From Acidobacteriota bacterium (GTDB lineage: Bacteria > Acidobacteriota > Polarisedimenticolia > J045): a stretch of DNA of 55,793 nucleotides. This document shows positions 37,439-48,325 of the stretch, piece by piece (position 1 is the first letter of the stretch; every line of letters begins with the position of its first letter). The stretch lies in the NCBI GenBank assembly GCA_025456425.1, contig JALOKP010000003.1, positions 1 to 55,793 of the forward strand, in the 5' to 3' direction. Made by a program: the position numbers and the translations under genes. The notes beneath the pieces are model-generated. The model saw only the letters and a list, made by a program, of their open reading frames with translations, was not told the origin of the DNA and did not search any database.

Positions 37439-40057
37439 ATGAACCGCGGTCGCACCCCCCTGCTGGTCCTGGTCCTCTTGGCGCTGACGGCGCCCGTCGC
37501 GCTGGCGGCCTCCCCCGCCGAGGGGGTCGTGCTTCGGCTCCATGACGGGCCGTGGACCGCGCCAGCCCGGACGCCGATGGAACTGGCTCCCTCCGCCCCG
37601 GGTGCGCCGGAACGCTTCGCGCTCTGGTTCCCTGGGCGCGCGGTGGACGCCGCGGAGCTGGAGCGGCTGGGGGGGTCCGGGATCCGCGTCGTCGAGCCCT
37701 GGGACGGGACGGCGTTCGTGGTGGCGCTCGACGCCCGCGCCGCGCAGTTCGCGTCCGTCCCCCAGGGCGGCTCGCTGGTCGAGCTGCCGCCCGCCGCGCG
37801 GCGCGTGATCGGGGCCGTCGCGCGCGCGGAGGACCGGCCGCAGCGCGTCGAGTTGCGCCTCTTCCCGGGCGCCGATCCGGAGGCCGTCCGGCGCGGCGCG
37901 GCCGCGCTGGGCGTGCGGCTCGAGCCGCTGCCGGCCGGGGCGGGCTTTGCGGCGACGGCCGGGCCCGGGGGGGCGGCCGCCCTGGCCGGGCTCGACGGCG
38001 TGGCCTGGGTCGCTCCGGCGCGCGGCCGGCGGGTGCCGCTCAACGAGGCCAGCCGCGCGGCCATCGGCGCCGGCGTGCTGCAGGCGCCCCCCTGGTCGCT
38101 CGAGGGGACGGGCGAGGTCGCCGGGGTGTGGGACGGCGGGCCGCCGAACCCGGATCACCCGGACCTCGCCGGACGCCTCGTCTACGCCGACACCACCGGC
38201 AGCGCGCACTGCCCGGACTGCGCCCACGCGACCCACGTCGCCTGCACGGTCGCGGGCAGCGGCGCCGCCAGCCTCGACGCGGGCGGCGCGGCGCGGCAGT
38301 GGCGCGGGATGGCTCCCGCCGCGGCCGTCATCGCGTACGACTTCTTCGGCGACGTCGCCGCCGAATACCGCGCAGCCTGGCGCGAGCGCGGTGTGCGGGC
38401 CTCGAACAACTCGTGGGGCTACTGCGTCGACCCGGCCTACCCCGACTGCGAGCCCTGCTCCGCGTTCTCGAGCTACCACGCCGACAGCCGCGACTTCGAC
38501 GCGCTGGTGGCCGGCGAGGCGCCCTCGCTGCTCCTGGTCTTCGCTGCCGGAAACTCGCGTAACGATGGAATCTGCGGCCAGGCGACCGCACCGCCGTACC
38601 TCAACTACCGCACGCTGGTCCCGCCCTCCACCGCGAAGAACGGGATCACCGTCGGCGCCACCGACGCGGCCGGCGCGATGAGCGCGTTCTCGTCCTGGGG
38701 CCCGGCAGCCGACGGGCGGATCAAGCCGGACGTCGTCGCCGACGGCGTCAGCGTGCTCTCGTGCGCCGATCCGGGGACCGGCTACCGGGCGCTCTCGGGC
38801 ACCTCGATGGCGACTCCGGCCGTCACCGGCGCCGCTCTCCTGGTGCGCGAGCTGCTCGTGCGCCATGGGCTGGCCGAGCCTCCGGCCGCCGCGCTGAAGG
38901 CGCTGCTGGTGCACGGCGCGCGCGACCTGGTCGCCGGCCCGGGCTACGCGCCGGGGCCCGACGCCGCAAGCGGCTGGGGCCTGGTCGATGCCGAGGCCTC
39001 GGCCCGCGCGGCGGACGAGGGAGCGCTGGCGCTGCTGGCCGCGGGGCAGGACGAGGTCTTGTCGTGGGAGCTCGAGGTCCCCGCGGGAAGCGAGTCGCTG
39101 CGCGCCACGCTGGCCTGGAGCGATCCCGCGCCGTCGCTTGCCGCTGCGGCGCAGCTAGTGCACGACCTCGACCTGGTCGCGATCGATCCGGCGGGGGTCG
39201 AACACCGGCCGTGGGCGCTCGACGCGGCGGCTCCCGCCGCCGCCGCGCGGCGCGACGGGCCGAACCGGCGCGACAACCTCGAGCGGATCGACATCGAGGA
39301 GCCGGTCCCCGGCCGCTGGGAGGTGCGCGTGCGCGGGGCCTCCGTCGCGTTCGGCCGGCAGGCCGCGGCGCTGGTCACGAGCCTTCCTGCCGAAGCCCGC
39401 GACGACTTCGAGCCGCTCTCGCCGGAGAACGGTGCGGCGGTCTCTCCCGACGGCCGGCCGATCCCGTTCGCCTGGCGCGCCGGCGAGTACGGGTCGTTCC
39501 AGCTGGCGTTCTTCTCGCGCGGCGGGATGCGCCCGTTCCTGGTGCTGCCGCGGCGCGCCACCGCGGCGACGGCACTGACGCCCGACGCGGCGGCCTGGCG
39601 GCAGCTCATGCTGCGGATGGCGCGCGGCCCGATCGAGTGGGGTGTGCGGACGCAGGACCGGGAGGGACGGATCGTCGACTCGGCCCGCCACCGCCTGGGC
39701 CTCGCCCTGACGCGTCCGCCCGTGATCGAGTGTCCCGCCCAAGGCGCCCGGTTCAGCGCCGACGGGATCGCGCTCGAGGGGGGCTGTGAGGGGCCCGGGC
39801 CGTGGCTGCGCTGGGATGGTGCGGGGTCGACGGCGTTCCAGGTGCGCTGGTCGACCCGCCCCGACCTCCGCAACGCGACCCTGGCCGGCGCCGGCTACCG
39901 CCTCGGCGCAGGCGGCTTCACGCCCACCGGGGCGCAGTGGCGCGACCTGGCGGCGCGGGCGCGGGCCAACGGCGGGACGATCTTCCTGCAGGTCCAGGGA
40001 AAAGACGCGGCCCAGCGCCGCACCGACGGCCCGCCGCTGCGGCTGGTCGTCGAGTAG
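37439..40057 (+). CDS. Secreted subtilisin-like serine protease (S8)
   Basis: An 872-residue protease with a signal peptide (about 1-24, ending ALAA). The region about 25-210 is a pro-domain-like part. The catalytic triad is Asp232 (GVWDGG), His263 (CAHATHVAC) and Ser456 (SGTSMATP), with the oxyanion Asn372 (AAGNS). A C-terminal beta-sandwich/P-domain-like region (about 540-650) contains DLDLVAIDP. The end (about 660-872) is another unassigned beta-rich module. Cysteines cluster around the active-site His (HCPDC) and in YCVDPAYPDCEPC, suggesting disulfides in the mature exported form. It is similar in layout to KP-43-type subtilisins. Confidence 0.92.
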   Translation: MNRGRTPLLVLVLLALTAPVALAASPAEGVVLRLHDGPWTAPARTPMELAPSAPGAPERFALWFPGRAVDAAELERLGGSGIRVVEPWDGTAFVVALDARAAQFASVPQGGSLVELPPAARRVIGAVARAEDRPQRVELRLFPGADPEAVRRGAAALGVRLEPLPAGAGFAATAGPGGAAALAGLDGVAWVAPARGRRVPLNEASRAAIGAGVLQAPPWSLEGTGEVAGVWDGGPPNPDHPDLAGRLVYADTTGSAHCPDCAHATHVACTVAGSGAASLDAGGAARQWRGMAPAAAVIAYDFFGDVAAEYRAAWRERGVRASNNSWGYCVDPAYPDCEPCSAFSSYHADSRDFDALVAGEAPSLLLVFAAGNSRNDGICGQATAPPYLNYRTLVPPSTAKNGITVGATDAAGAMSAFSSWGPAADGRIKPDVVADGVSVLSCADPGTGYRALSGTSMATPAVTGAALLVRELLVRHGLAEPPAAALKALLVHGARDLVAGPGYAPGPDAASGWGLVDAEASARAADEGALALLAAGQDEVLSWELEVPAGSESLRATLAWSDPAPSLAAAAQLVHDLDLVAIDPAGVEHRPWALDAAAPAAAARRDGPNRRDNLERIDIEEPVPGRWEVRVRGASVAFGRQAAALVTSLPAEARDDFEPLSPENGAAVSPDGRPIPFAWRAGEYGSFQLAFFSRGGMRPFLVLPRRATAATALTPDAAAWRQLMLRMARGPIEWGVRTQDREGRIVDSARHRLGLALTRPPVIECPAQGARFSADGIALEGGCEGPGPWLRWDGAGSTAFQVRWSTRPDLRNATLAGAGYRLGAGGFTPTGAQWRDLAARARANGGTIFLQVQGKDAAQRRTDGPPLRLVVE

Positions 40058-40109
40058 GGCCACCCGGGCCCGCCCGGATGGTCGGGGAGGGGCCCGGGAC
40101 CTAGCTTCT

Positions 40110-40135
40110 GCTCCGGGCCGCTCGAGGCCCGGAGC
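40110..40135 (+). repeat. 10-base hairpin over the ribosome site of the DUF4388 gene
   Basis: GCTCCGGGCC (40110-40119) pairs perfectly with GGCCCGGAGC (40126-40135) around a GCTCGA loop. The only Shine-Dalgarno candidate, GGAG at 40131-40134, is in the 3' arm, 6 bases before ATG 40141. No T-tract follows, so a terminator is less likely than control of translation start. Confidence 0.55.
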
Positions 40136-40140
40136 GCGCG

Positions 40141-40683
40141 ATGTCCCCCGGATCCGGTTCCGCCCTGGTCTTCGCCGGCCGCCTCGAGGCGATCCCGCTG
40201 GCCGACCTGCTGCAGGTCATCGCCGCCGGACGCAACAGCGGCGTGCTGTGGGTTCAGGACGAGGCCTCGGGCGCGACCGGCGAGATCGAGCTGCGCGACG
40301 GCCGCGTCGTCGGGGCGCGGGTCTCGGCAGCGGAGACGCTGGGCGCGATCCTCGTGCGGCGGAGTGCGGTCCGACCCGAGCGCGTCGGCGAGGCCCTACG
40401 GCACCAATCCGCGGCCGCGCGCTGGAAGCCGCTCGGTCAGCTGCTGATCGAGATGGGGGAACTGGAGCCGGCGGCGCTGCGGCGCGGGCTCTCGGAGCAG
40501 ATCGCGCAGAACACCGCGACGATCATGGGCTGGCCGCGCGGCGTGTTCCGCTTCCGGGTCCACGAGGACGAACCACCCGCTGCACGCGCCGCGGCGCACA
40601 CGGTGGCGCTGGAACTGCACGCGCTGGTCCTGGAAGCGGCGCGGCTGGCCGACGAAGCGGCCGCGCCGGCGGGAGTCCACTGA
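40141..40683 (+). CDS. DUF4388 domain protein (PatA N-terminal-like)
   Basis: A 180-residue cytoplasmic protein. The N-terminal domain (about 8-105) has AGRLEAIPLADLLQVIAAGRNSG, the typical start of DUF4388, followed by strands (VLWVQDEASG, GEIELRDGRVVGA). The C-terminal part (about 95-150) repeats a helical motif (KPLGQLLIEMGEL, LSEQIAQNTATIMGWPRG) found in type IV pilus assembly or gliding-associated regulators. No receiver or kinase domain is fused. Function is unknown; family members act in two-component or Mgl-type signalling. It lies upstream of and convergent with the tRNA gene. Confidence 0.8.
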   Translation: MSPGSGSALVFAGRLEAIPLADLLQVIAAGRNSGVLWVQDEASGATGEIELRDGRVVGARVSAAETLGAILVRRSAVRPERVGEALRHQSAAARWKPLGQLLIEMGELEPAALRRGLSEQIAQNTATIMGWPRGVFRFRVHEDEPPAARAAAHTVALELHALVLEAARLADEAAAPAGVH

Positions 40684-40696
40684 CGGGTCCTGCTAC

Positions 40697-40783
40697 TGGT
40701 GCCGAAGGGGAGACTCGAACTCCCACGCCCCGGAGGGCACATGGACCTGAACCATGCGCGTCTGCCAATTCCGCCACTTCGGC
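40697..40783 (-). tRNA. tRNA-Leu (CAG)
   Basis: An 87-base class II tRNA on the minus strand. Acceptor stem GCCGAAG pairs with CTTCGGC, then the discriminator A and an encoded CCA. The anticodon loop TTCAGGT between CATGG and CCATG gives anticodon CAG (plus-strand 40747-40749), decoding CUG, the main Leu codon of this GC-rich genome. The long variable arm and the GGTTC-type T arm (GTTCGAGTC) are present. Confidence 0.97.
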
Positions 40784-40829
40784 ACGCGACCGAAGACGGG
40801 CGGGAGCCCGCCGCCGGAAGCGACGGAGG

Positions 40830-40858
40830 AGTCTAGGAGAGGGCGGGGCGGGCGTCAA
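40830..40858 (-). promoter_or_regulatory. tRNA-Leu promoter
   Basis: TTGACG (40858-40853 on the minus strand), a 17-base spacer and TAGACT (40835-40830), about 47 bases before the tRNA 5' end. It fits the pattern of the other strong promoters in the window. Confidence 0.7.
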
Positions 40859-40908
40859 CCCGGGCGTTTCCGCGGTTGCTCGCCGCGGACCCTCACGAGT
40901 GATCCGGG

Positions 40909-43632
40909 CTATCGCGGCTCGACTCCGCCCCGGGCGAAGGCCGCGCGGGCTTCGGCCTCGCGCCCGCGCGCGGCCAGGCGCCGGCCCAGCGCGATCCAGG
41001 ACTGGGAGCCCCCCTCGCCCGACTCGGCCCGCGCGGCGAACCGCGCGAGGTGCCCGTCGGAGATCCCCGCGCCCCACAGGTAGAAGAGGTTCCCCGGCGC
41101 CGCCGCGGCGGCCTGCAGCGAGAGCCGCACCCCCTGTTCGGCGCGGCCCGCCTCGTGCGCGAAGGCCCCCTGCAGGTAGAACCCCAGGGCGCTGCGCGCG
41201 GCGTCGAACTCCGCTTCGAAGCCGGGCGGCAGGGGGGCCGACACCAGCGCCGCCAGCGGGAGCGGGCGCTGCACGAGCGGGTCGAGGTTCGGCAGGCCGG
41301 GGCGGCGGCCGTAGCGCGCGAAGTACTCGACGAGCGGGCGGTCGTCGGTCACCACCGGGGCGTCGCCCGCGAAGCGCAGCAGCCCGGCGCGGTCGAGGAT
41401 CGCCGGGGCGAGGAGCGAGCCCGGCCCCTCGAAGCCGATGGCCGCCAGCGAGGCCCGCACGCCCGGCTCGGCGGCGCGGCGCGCGAGCCGCGCCGGATCG
41501 AGCGCCAGCGAATCGCGCGAGCCGAGCAGGAGCAGGTCGCGCTCGACCGGCAGGAACCCCAGCGCGTGCGGAAAGGCCTCGGCGAAGGTGCGGACCAGCA
41601 TCTTCACCTCGGCCTCGGACTGCGAGTGGAGCGGGATCCACTGCGCGACGACCCCGCCGGGCGCGAGCCGCGCGAGCGCCAGCTCGTAGAAGTCGCGGGT
41701 GTAGAGCGAGACGACGCCGGAGTCGCGCGGCGGCGGCGGCTCGAGCGTGACGAGGTCCCACGGCTCGCGTCCGGCCAGCAGCACGTGGCGCCCGTCGTCG
41801 ACGATCATCCGGACCCGCGGGTCGGCCAGCACGTCGCCATTGTCGGCGCGGAACAGCGGGGCGACGGCGACCACCTCGGGCGAGATCTCGGCGACGTCGA
41901 TCCGCTCGATCCCGGCGTGGGCCGCGATCGCGCCCGTCGTCATCCCGGTGCCGAAGGCGATCACCAGCGCCCGCTTCGGCTCGCGCGCCCAGAGCACCGG
42001 CAGGTGCCCCAGCAGCCGCATGTAGCGCCGGGCGTAGAGGTGCGTCCCGGTCAGGCTGGTCTGGTTGGTGACCAGGCGCAGGAAGTCGAGCTGCTGGTCG
42101 TTGCTCTCGGAGACGACCGCGATCGTCTGGACCGGCCCCTCGTCGTAGGCCAGCACCGGCAGGCGGGCGAAGCGCGTGAGCAGCGCGTGGCGGGCCGGAT
42201 CGGCCCCGAGCCCGGCCGCGATCCCCAGCGCGCCGAGCACCGCCACCGCCGCGAGCGCCCGCGTCCGCTCGCGCCCGGCGAGGGCCAGCGCCGCGACGGC
42301 GACGCCGCCCAGCGCGGCCAGCGCGGCGAGCAGCGTCATCGCGCGGGCGCTGCCCAGCGCCGGCAGGAGCGCCAGCCCGGTGACCGACGCTCCCAGCACC
42401 GCGCCCAGCGTGTTCAGCGCGTAGGCCCCGCCGAAGCGCGCCCCGGCCCCCTCCGGCACCGCGGCCGTAACGCGCGCGACGAGCGGGATCACGATCCCGA
42501 GCGCGAGCGTCGTCGGCAGCAGGACGACGAGGCAGCCGCCCAGTTCGAGGCTGTACGCCCAGCCCGAGAGGCCGGGCAGCGCGGCGGCGACCTTCCCCGC
42601 GGCCAGCCAGGCTCCGGCGTCGAGCAGCCGCAGCGTGACGCCGGCACCGAGCGCGAGCACCGCCAGCGCCAGCGCGAGCGCGCGGCCGGGATCGCGGGCG
42701 CGGTCGGCGAGGCGGGACCCGAGCGCCGAGCCGCCGGCGATCCCGAGCAGGTAGGCCGCGAGCATGGTGGCGAAGGCGTAGGCCGACGAGCCGGCCAGCA
42801 CCGCGAGCACGCGGTGGAACGCGACCTCGGTCCCGAGGCCGACCAGCCCGCTGACCAGGGCGGCCAGTCCGGCCGCTGCGACGAGCGGGTGGCGCCAGGA
42901 GGCCGCGCCCGCGGCCGGCACCTTCGGCGCGGCGGGCGCGGAGCGAGCGGCCCTTTCCGCCGGGCGCGCGGCCAGCGCGGCGTAGCGCCCGGCGATCCAC
43001 CAGGCCGCCGCCGCCACCGCGAATTCGGCCGCGGCGGCGACGAGGGCGGTCCGCACCAGGCCCAGCCGCTCGATCAGCACGAAGCCGGCGGCGAGCGTCC
43101 CGGCCGCGCCGCCGAGCGTGTTGAGCGTGTAGAGCGAGCCGATCCCGCGCCCCGGCGCAGCTCCGGCCGCGACGATCCAGCGCGCGAGAATCGGCAGCGT
43201 CGCCCCCATCAGGACCGTCGGCGGCAGCAGCGCCAGCGCGGCGAGGCCGACGCGCAGCGCCCCGGGCAGAGTGTCCGAGCCGGTGCCGCGGGCCAGCGCC
43301 GCTGCGCCGGCCGGAAGCCAGTCCGCGAGCAGCGGGATCGCGAGCAGCCCCCAGGCGCCGACCAAGGCCTCGGCCAGCGCGAAGAGCCGGATCCCCCGCG
43401 CGGGATCGCGGTCGCCGAACCGCCCGCCCAACGCCGAGCCGATCCCGAGCCCGGCCATGAAGGTCGCGAGCACGATCACCGCCGCCAGGTTGGACGAGCC
43501 CAGCCCGAGCGCCAGCCAGCGCGTCCAGACCAGTTCGTCGACCAGCCCCGCCGCCCCGGTGACGAAGAGCAGCGCGCCGAGCAGCCCGAGCAGCGCGGTG
43601 GGTGAGGGGGGGGCGGGCTGGCGGGCCATCAC
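40909..43632 (-). CDS. Fused MFS-like / spermidine-synthase-like membrane protein
   Basis: A 907-residue protein. The first about 510 residues form two sets of transmembrane helices (at least twelve in all) separated by a cytoplasmic Ala/Pro-rich stretch near 225-245. Residues about 530-745 are a SpeE-type methyltransferase-fold domain: FGTGMTTG for the nucleotide site, IDVAEISPEV, VDDGRHVL and LAPGGVVAQWIPLHS. At the catalytic place (DxxxD in true synthases) it reads WDLVTLEPPPPRDSG, with Glu instead of Asp, so spermidine synthesis is unlikely. The C-terminal about 120 residues look like helical TPR-type repeats. ATG 43629 is an equally possible start. Function unknown. Confidence 0.8.
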   Translation of the reverse strand: MMARQPAPPSPTALLGLLGALLFVTGAAGLVDELVWTRWLALGLGSSNLAAVIVLATFMAGLGIGSALGGRFGDRDPARGIRLFALAEALVGAWGLLAIPLLADWLPAGAAALARGTGSDTLPGALRVGLAALALLPPTVLMGATLPILARWIVAAGAAPGRGIGSLYTLNTLGGAAGTLAAGFVLIERLGLVRTALVAAAAEFAVAAAAWWIAGRYAALAARPAERAARSAPAAPKVPAAGAASWRHPLVAAAGLAALVSGLVGLGTEVAFHRVLAVLAGSSAYAFATMLAAYLLGIAGGSALGSRLADRARDPGRALALALAVLALGAGVTLRLLDAGAWLAAGKVAAALPGLSGWAYSLELGGCLVVLLPTTLALGIVIPLVARVTAAVPEGAGARFGGAYALNTLGAVLGASVTGLALLPALGSARAMTLLAALAALGGVAVAALALAGRERTRALAAVAVLGALGIAAGLGADPARHALLTRFARLPVLAYDEGPVQTIAVVSESNDQQLDFLRLVTNQTSLTGTHLYARRYMRLLGHLPVLWAREPKRALVIAFGTGMTTGAIAAHAGIERIDVAEISPEVVAVAPLFRADNGDVLADPRVRMIVDDGRHVLLAGREPWDLVTLEPPPPRDSGVVSLYTRDFYELALARLAPGGVVAQWIPLHSQSEAEVKMLVRTFAEAFPHALGFLPVERDLLLLGSRDSLALDPARLARRAAEPGVRASLAAIGFEGPGSLLAPAILDRAGLLRFAGDAPVVTDDRPLVEYFARYGRRPGLPNLDPLVQRPLPLAALVSAPLPPGFEAEFDAARSALGFYLQGAFAHEAGRAEQGVRLSLQAAAAAPGNLFYLWGAGISDGHLARFAARAESGEGGSQSWIALGRRLAARGREAEARAAFARGGVEPR

Positions 43633-43688
43633 GGTTCGCTCCGGGGAGAAAGGGTGGAAGAATACCCCCGCGCCCGCGAGGAAACGCC

Positions 43689-45937
<2,249 letters not shown>

Positions 45938-45941
<4 letters not shown>

Positions 45942-46369
45942 CCTCGGGGCGCGTGTCGTACCGGCTGCTGCCGCACACGGCCGACGCCGCGTTCGAGGTC
46001 GAGGCGCCCGACCTGCCGCGCCTGTTCGAGGCGGCGGCCGCGGTGGTCTTCGACCTGGTGGTCGACGTCGAGCGCGTCGCCCCGGGCCCGCTCGAGGCGA
46101 CGGTCGTGGCCGAGGCGCTGGAGCGCGAGACGCTGCTGGTGGCCTGGCTCTCGGCGCTGCTCGGCGAGGCAATGGCGCGGCAGGCGGTCTTCGGCGCGTT
46201 CGCGGTCGACGCGCTGGAGCCCACGCGCGTCGCGGGACGGGCCTGGGGCGAGCCGCTCGATCCGGCGCGGCACGGCTTCAAGACCGAGGTCAAGGCCGTC
46301 ACCTACCACGACCTGGCACTGACCGAGGTCCCGGGCGGGCTCCGCGCGCACGTGGTGGTCGACATCTGA
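45938..46369 (+). CDS. Archease (RtcB activator)
   Basis: A 143-residue protein of the archease family: LLPHTADAAFEVEA near the N-terminus (His13, Asp16), LLVAWLSALL in the middle, HGFKTEVKAVTYHDLALTE, and an Asp just before the C-terminal Ile (VVVDI), which belongs to the metal site. Archease speeds guanylation and multiple turnover of the RNA ligase RtcB. It lies between rnr (4-base overlap) and rtcB (11-base gap), which supports the assignment strongly. Confidence 0.95.
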
Positions 46370-46380
46370 AGGGGGGAACG

Positions 46381-47820
46381 ATGCAGCCCGGCCTCGAGCG
46401 GATCGACGACTTCCGCTGGCGGGTCCCGAAACGCGGGCGGATGCGCGTGCCCGGACTGATCTACGCCGAGGAGGCGCTGATTCCGTCGATCGTCGAGGAC
46501 AAGGCGGTCGAGCAGGTGGCGAACGTGGCGTGCCTTCCGGGGATCGTCGGGCACTCGATCGCGATGCCCGACATCCACTGGGGCTACGGCTTCCCGATCG
46601 GCGGGGTTGCGGCCTTCGATCCCGACGAGGGGGTCGTTTCGCCCGGAGGCGTGGGCTACGACATCAACTGCGGCGTGCGGATGCTCTCCTCGGCACTGAC
46701 GAAGGAGGGGCTGGCGCCGCGGCTAGCGGCGCTGGCCGACGCCCTGTTCGCGAACATCCCCTCGGGGGTCGGAAGCCAGCGCCGCGACCTGCGCCTGACG
46801 GCGCGCGAGCTGGACGGCGTCCTGGCGGGCGGGGCGGGATGGGCCGTCGGTCGCGGCTTCGGCGAGCGCGACGAGCTGGAGCTGCTGGAGGAGCGCGGGG
46901 CGATCCCGTGGGCCGAGCCGCGCGCCGTCTCGGAGCGCGCGAAGGAGCGGGGCCGGCCGCAGCTCGGGACGCTCGGCTCCGGAAACCACTTCGTCGAGGT
47001 CCAGTGGGTGGACGAGATCTACGACGCCCCGGCCGCCGCGCGGCTGGGCCTGGCCGTCGGGTCGGTGGCCTTCCTGATCCACTCCGGCTCGCGCGGCCTC
47101 GGCTACCAGGTCTGCGACGACTTCCTCCAGGTGATGCTCCGGGCCGCCAGCCGGCACGGGATCGACCTGCCCGACCGCCAGCTCTGCTGCGCGCCGCTGA
47201 AGTCCGACGAAGGCCGGCGCTACCTCGGTGCGATGGGCGCCGCGGCGAACTTCGCCTTCGCCAACCGCCACCTGATGGCGCACGCCGTGCGTGAGTCGCT
47301 CGAGCAGGGGCTGGGGCTCGCCCCGCGCGAGCACCGGCTGCGCACCGTGTACGACGTCTGCCACAACATCGCCAAGCTCGAGCAGCACCAGACGCCGCAG
47401 GGGAGGCGCGAGCTGTGCGTCCACCGCAAGGGGGCGACGCGCGCCTTCGGGCCCGGCCACCCGGCGCTGCCCGCGGCCTACCGCGACCTGGGCCAGCCGG
47501 TGCTGATCCCGGGCGACATGGGGCGCTACTCGTTCGTGATGCTCGGCGCCGAGGGCTCGGACGAGGCCTTCGGCTCGGCCTGCCACGGTGCCGGCCGCCG
47601 GATGTCGCGCTCGGCGGCGAAGAAGTTCGCGGCCGGGCGTCCGGTGGTGCGCGAGCTGGCCGAGCAGGGGATCGAGGTCCGCGCCGCGGGGATGGGGACC
47701 GTGCTCGAGGAGATCCCGGAGGCCTACAAGGACGTCGCCGAGGTCGTGGGCGCGGTCGACGGAGCGGGGCTGGCGCGCCGGCTCGCGCGCCTGCGGCCGC
47801 TGGCCGTGATCAAGGGGTAG
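46381..47820 (+). CDS. rtcB: tRNA-splicing/RNA-repair ligase RtcB
   Basis: A 479-residue RNA ligase joining 2',3'-cyclic phosphate or 3'-phosphate ends to 5'-OH ends with GTP and Mn. Its length and motifs are those of the archaeal-type enzyme. Metal ligands include Cys97 (YDINCGVRML) and His residues in GSGNHFVEV and HSGSRGLG. The guanylated His is 402 (CHGAGRRMSR). YDVCHNIAKLE is a small variation of the usual DVSHN. With rnr and archease it forms an RNA-end processing operon. Downstream is the rpsT terminator, which lies in the opposite direction. Confidence 0.97.
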   Translation: MQPGLERIDDFRWRVPKRGRMRVPGLIYAEEALIPSIVEDKAVEQVANVACLPGIVGHSIAMPDIHWGYGFPIGGVAAFDPDEGVVSPGGVGYDINCGVRMLSSALTKEGLAPRLAALADALFANIPSGVGSQRRDLRLTARELDGVLAGGAGWAVGRGFGERDELELLEERGAIPWAEPRAVSERAKERGRPQLGTLGSGNHFVEVQWVDEIYDAPAAARLGLAVGSVAFLIHSGSRGLGYQVCDDFLQVMLRAASRHGIDLPDRQLCCAPLKSDEGRRYLGAMGAAANFAFANRHLMAHAVRESLEQGLGLAPREHRLRTVYDVCHNIAKLEQHQTPQGRRELCVHRKGATRAFGPGHPALPAAYRDLGQPVLIPGDMGRYSFVMLGAEGSDEAFGSACHGAGRRMSRSAAKKFAAGRPVVRELAEQGIEVRAAGMGTVLEEIPEAYKDVAEVVGAVDGAGLARRLARLRPLAVIKG

Positions 47821-47851
47821 GGGCCGGCCCCGTGCCGGCCCGCGCGGCCCC

Positions 47852-47882
47852 GGAAACGAAAAAGGCGGGGTCGCCCCCGCCT
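47852..47882 (-). terminator. Rho-independent terminator of rpsT
   Basis: On the minus strand an 8-base perfect stem, AGGCGGGG (47882-47875) and CCCCGCCT (47870-47863) with loop GCGA, is followed by TTTTCGTTT. It lies 26 bases after the rpsT stop. The hairpin could also weakly end rtcB transcription, but there is no T-tract on that strand. Confidence 0.85.
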
Positions 47883-47907
47883 GGTCCTTGGCTCAACGAC
47901 TCGCCGG

Positions 47908-48177
47908 TCAGGCGGTGGCGAGCCGGTTCACCGCCTTGGTCAGGCGCGACTTGTAGCGCGACGCGGTGTTCGTCTTGATGATTCCGGCCTTCGCCGTGCG
48001 GTCGATCAGGCCCAGCGTCTGCGGCAGCAGTGCGGCCGCCTCGGCCTGCTTGCCCGCCTCGAGCAGGGACCGGAAGGTCTTGATCTCGGAGCGCATCCGG
48101 GTGCGCCACGAGCGGTTCCGTTCGTTCCTCTTCTCGTCGGCCCGCGCCTTCTTGGCGGCGGACTTGTGATTCGCCAT
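47908..48177 (-). CDS. rpsT: 30S ribosomal protein S20
   Basis: An 89-residue basic helical protein with the family N-terminus MANHKSAAKKARADEKR and the C-terminal GIIKTNTASRYKSRLTKAVN. It binds 16S rRNA early in 30S assembly. ATG 48177 follows GGAAAGG-type ribosome-binding sequence; an upstream start in the same frame (48237) would only add leader-derived residues. It is a monocistronic unit with a strong promoter, an about 86-base leader and a rho-independent terminator. Confidence 0.97.
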   Translation of the reverse strand: MANHKSAAKKARADEKRNERNRSWRTRMRSEIKTFRSLLEAGKQAEAAALLPQTLGLIDRTAKAGIIKTNTASRYKSRLTKAVNRLATA

Positions 48178-48269
48178 CGTGCTGCCTTTCCGTGTGATCC
48201 GGGAGCGGACCGGCCCCGTCGACCCCGGGGCAGACACACCCCCGCCGACGACCCGGCAAAAACCGGGGG

Positions 48270-48298
48270 ATTCTGCGGGAGAGGGAGGGGGCTGTCAA
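48270..48298 (-). promoter_or_regulatory. rpsT promoter
   Basis: TTGACA (48298-48293 on the minus strand), 17 bases, and CAGAAT (48275-48270). The transcript leader of about 86 bases contains a CCCGG-TTTTTG-CCGGG hairpin near its start, a possible autoregulatory element as in other S20 genes. The -35 box lies within a GC hairpin after cpoB. Confidence 0.75.
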
Positions 48299-48325
48299 GG
48301 CGGCGCCCCGGCGGGGCGGGCGGGC

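Noticed and set aside
40110..40135. Hairpin as a terminator after the subtilisin gene
   Set aside because: No T-tract and only 5 bases from a start codon; treated as a translation-control candidate.
40909..43632. True spermidine synthase (speE)
   Set aside because: The catalytic Asp position holds Glu in TLEPPPP and the protein is fused to a large membrane domain.
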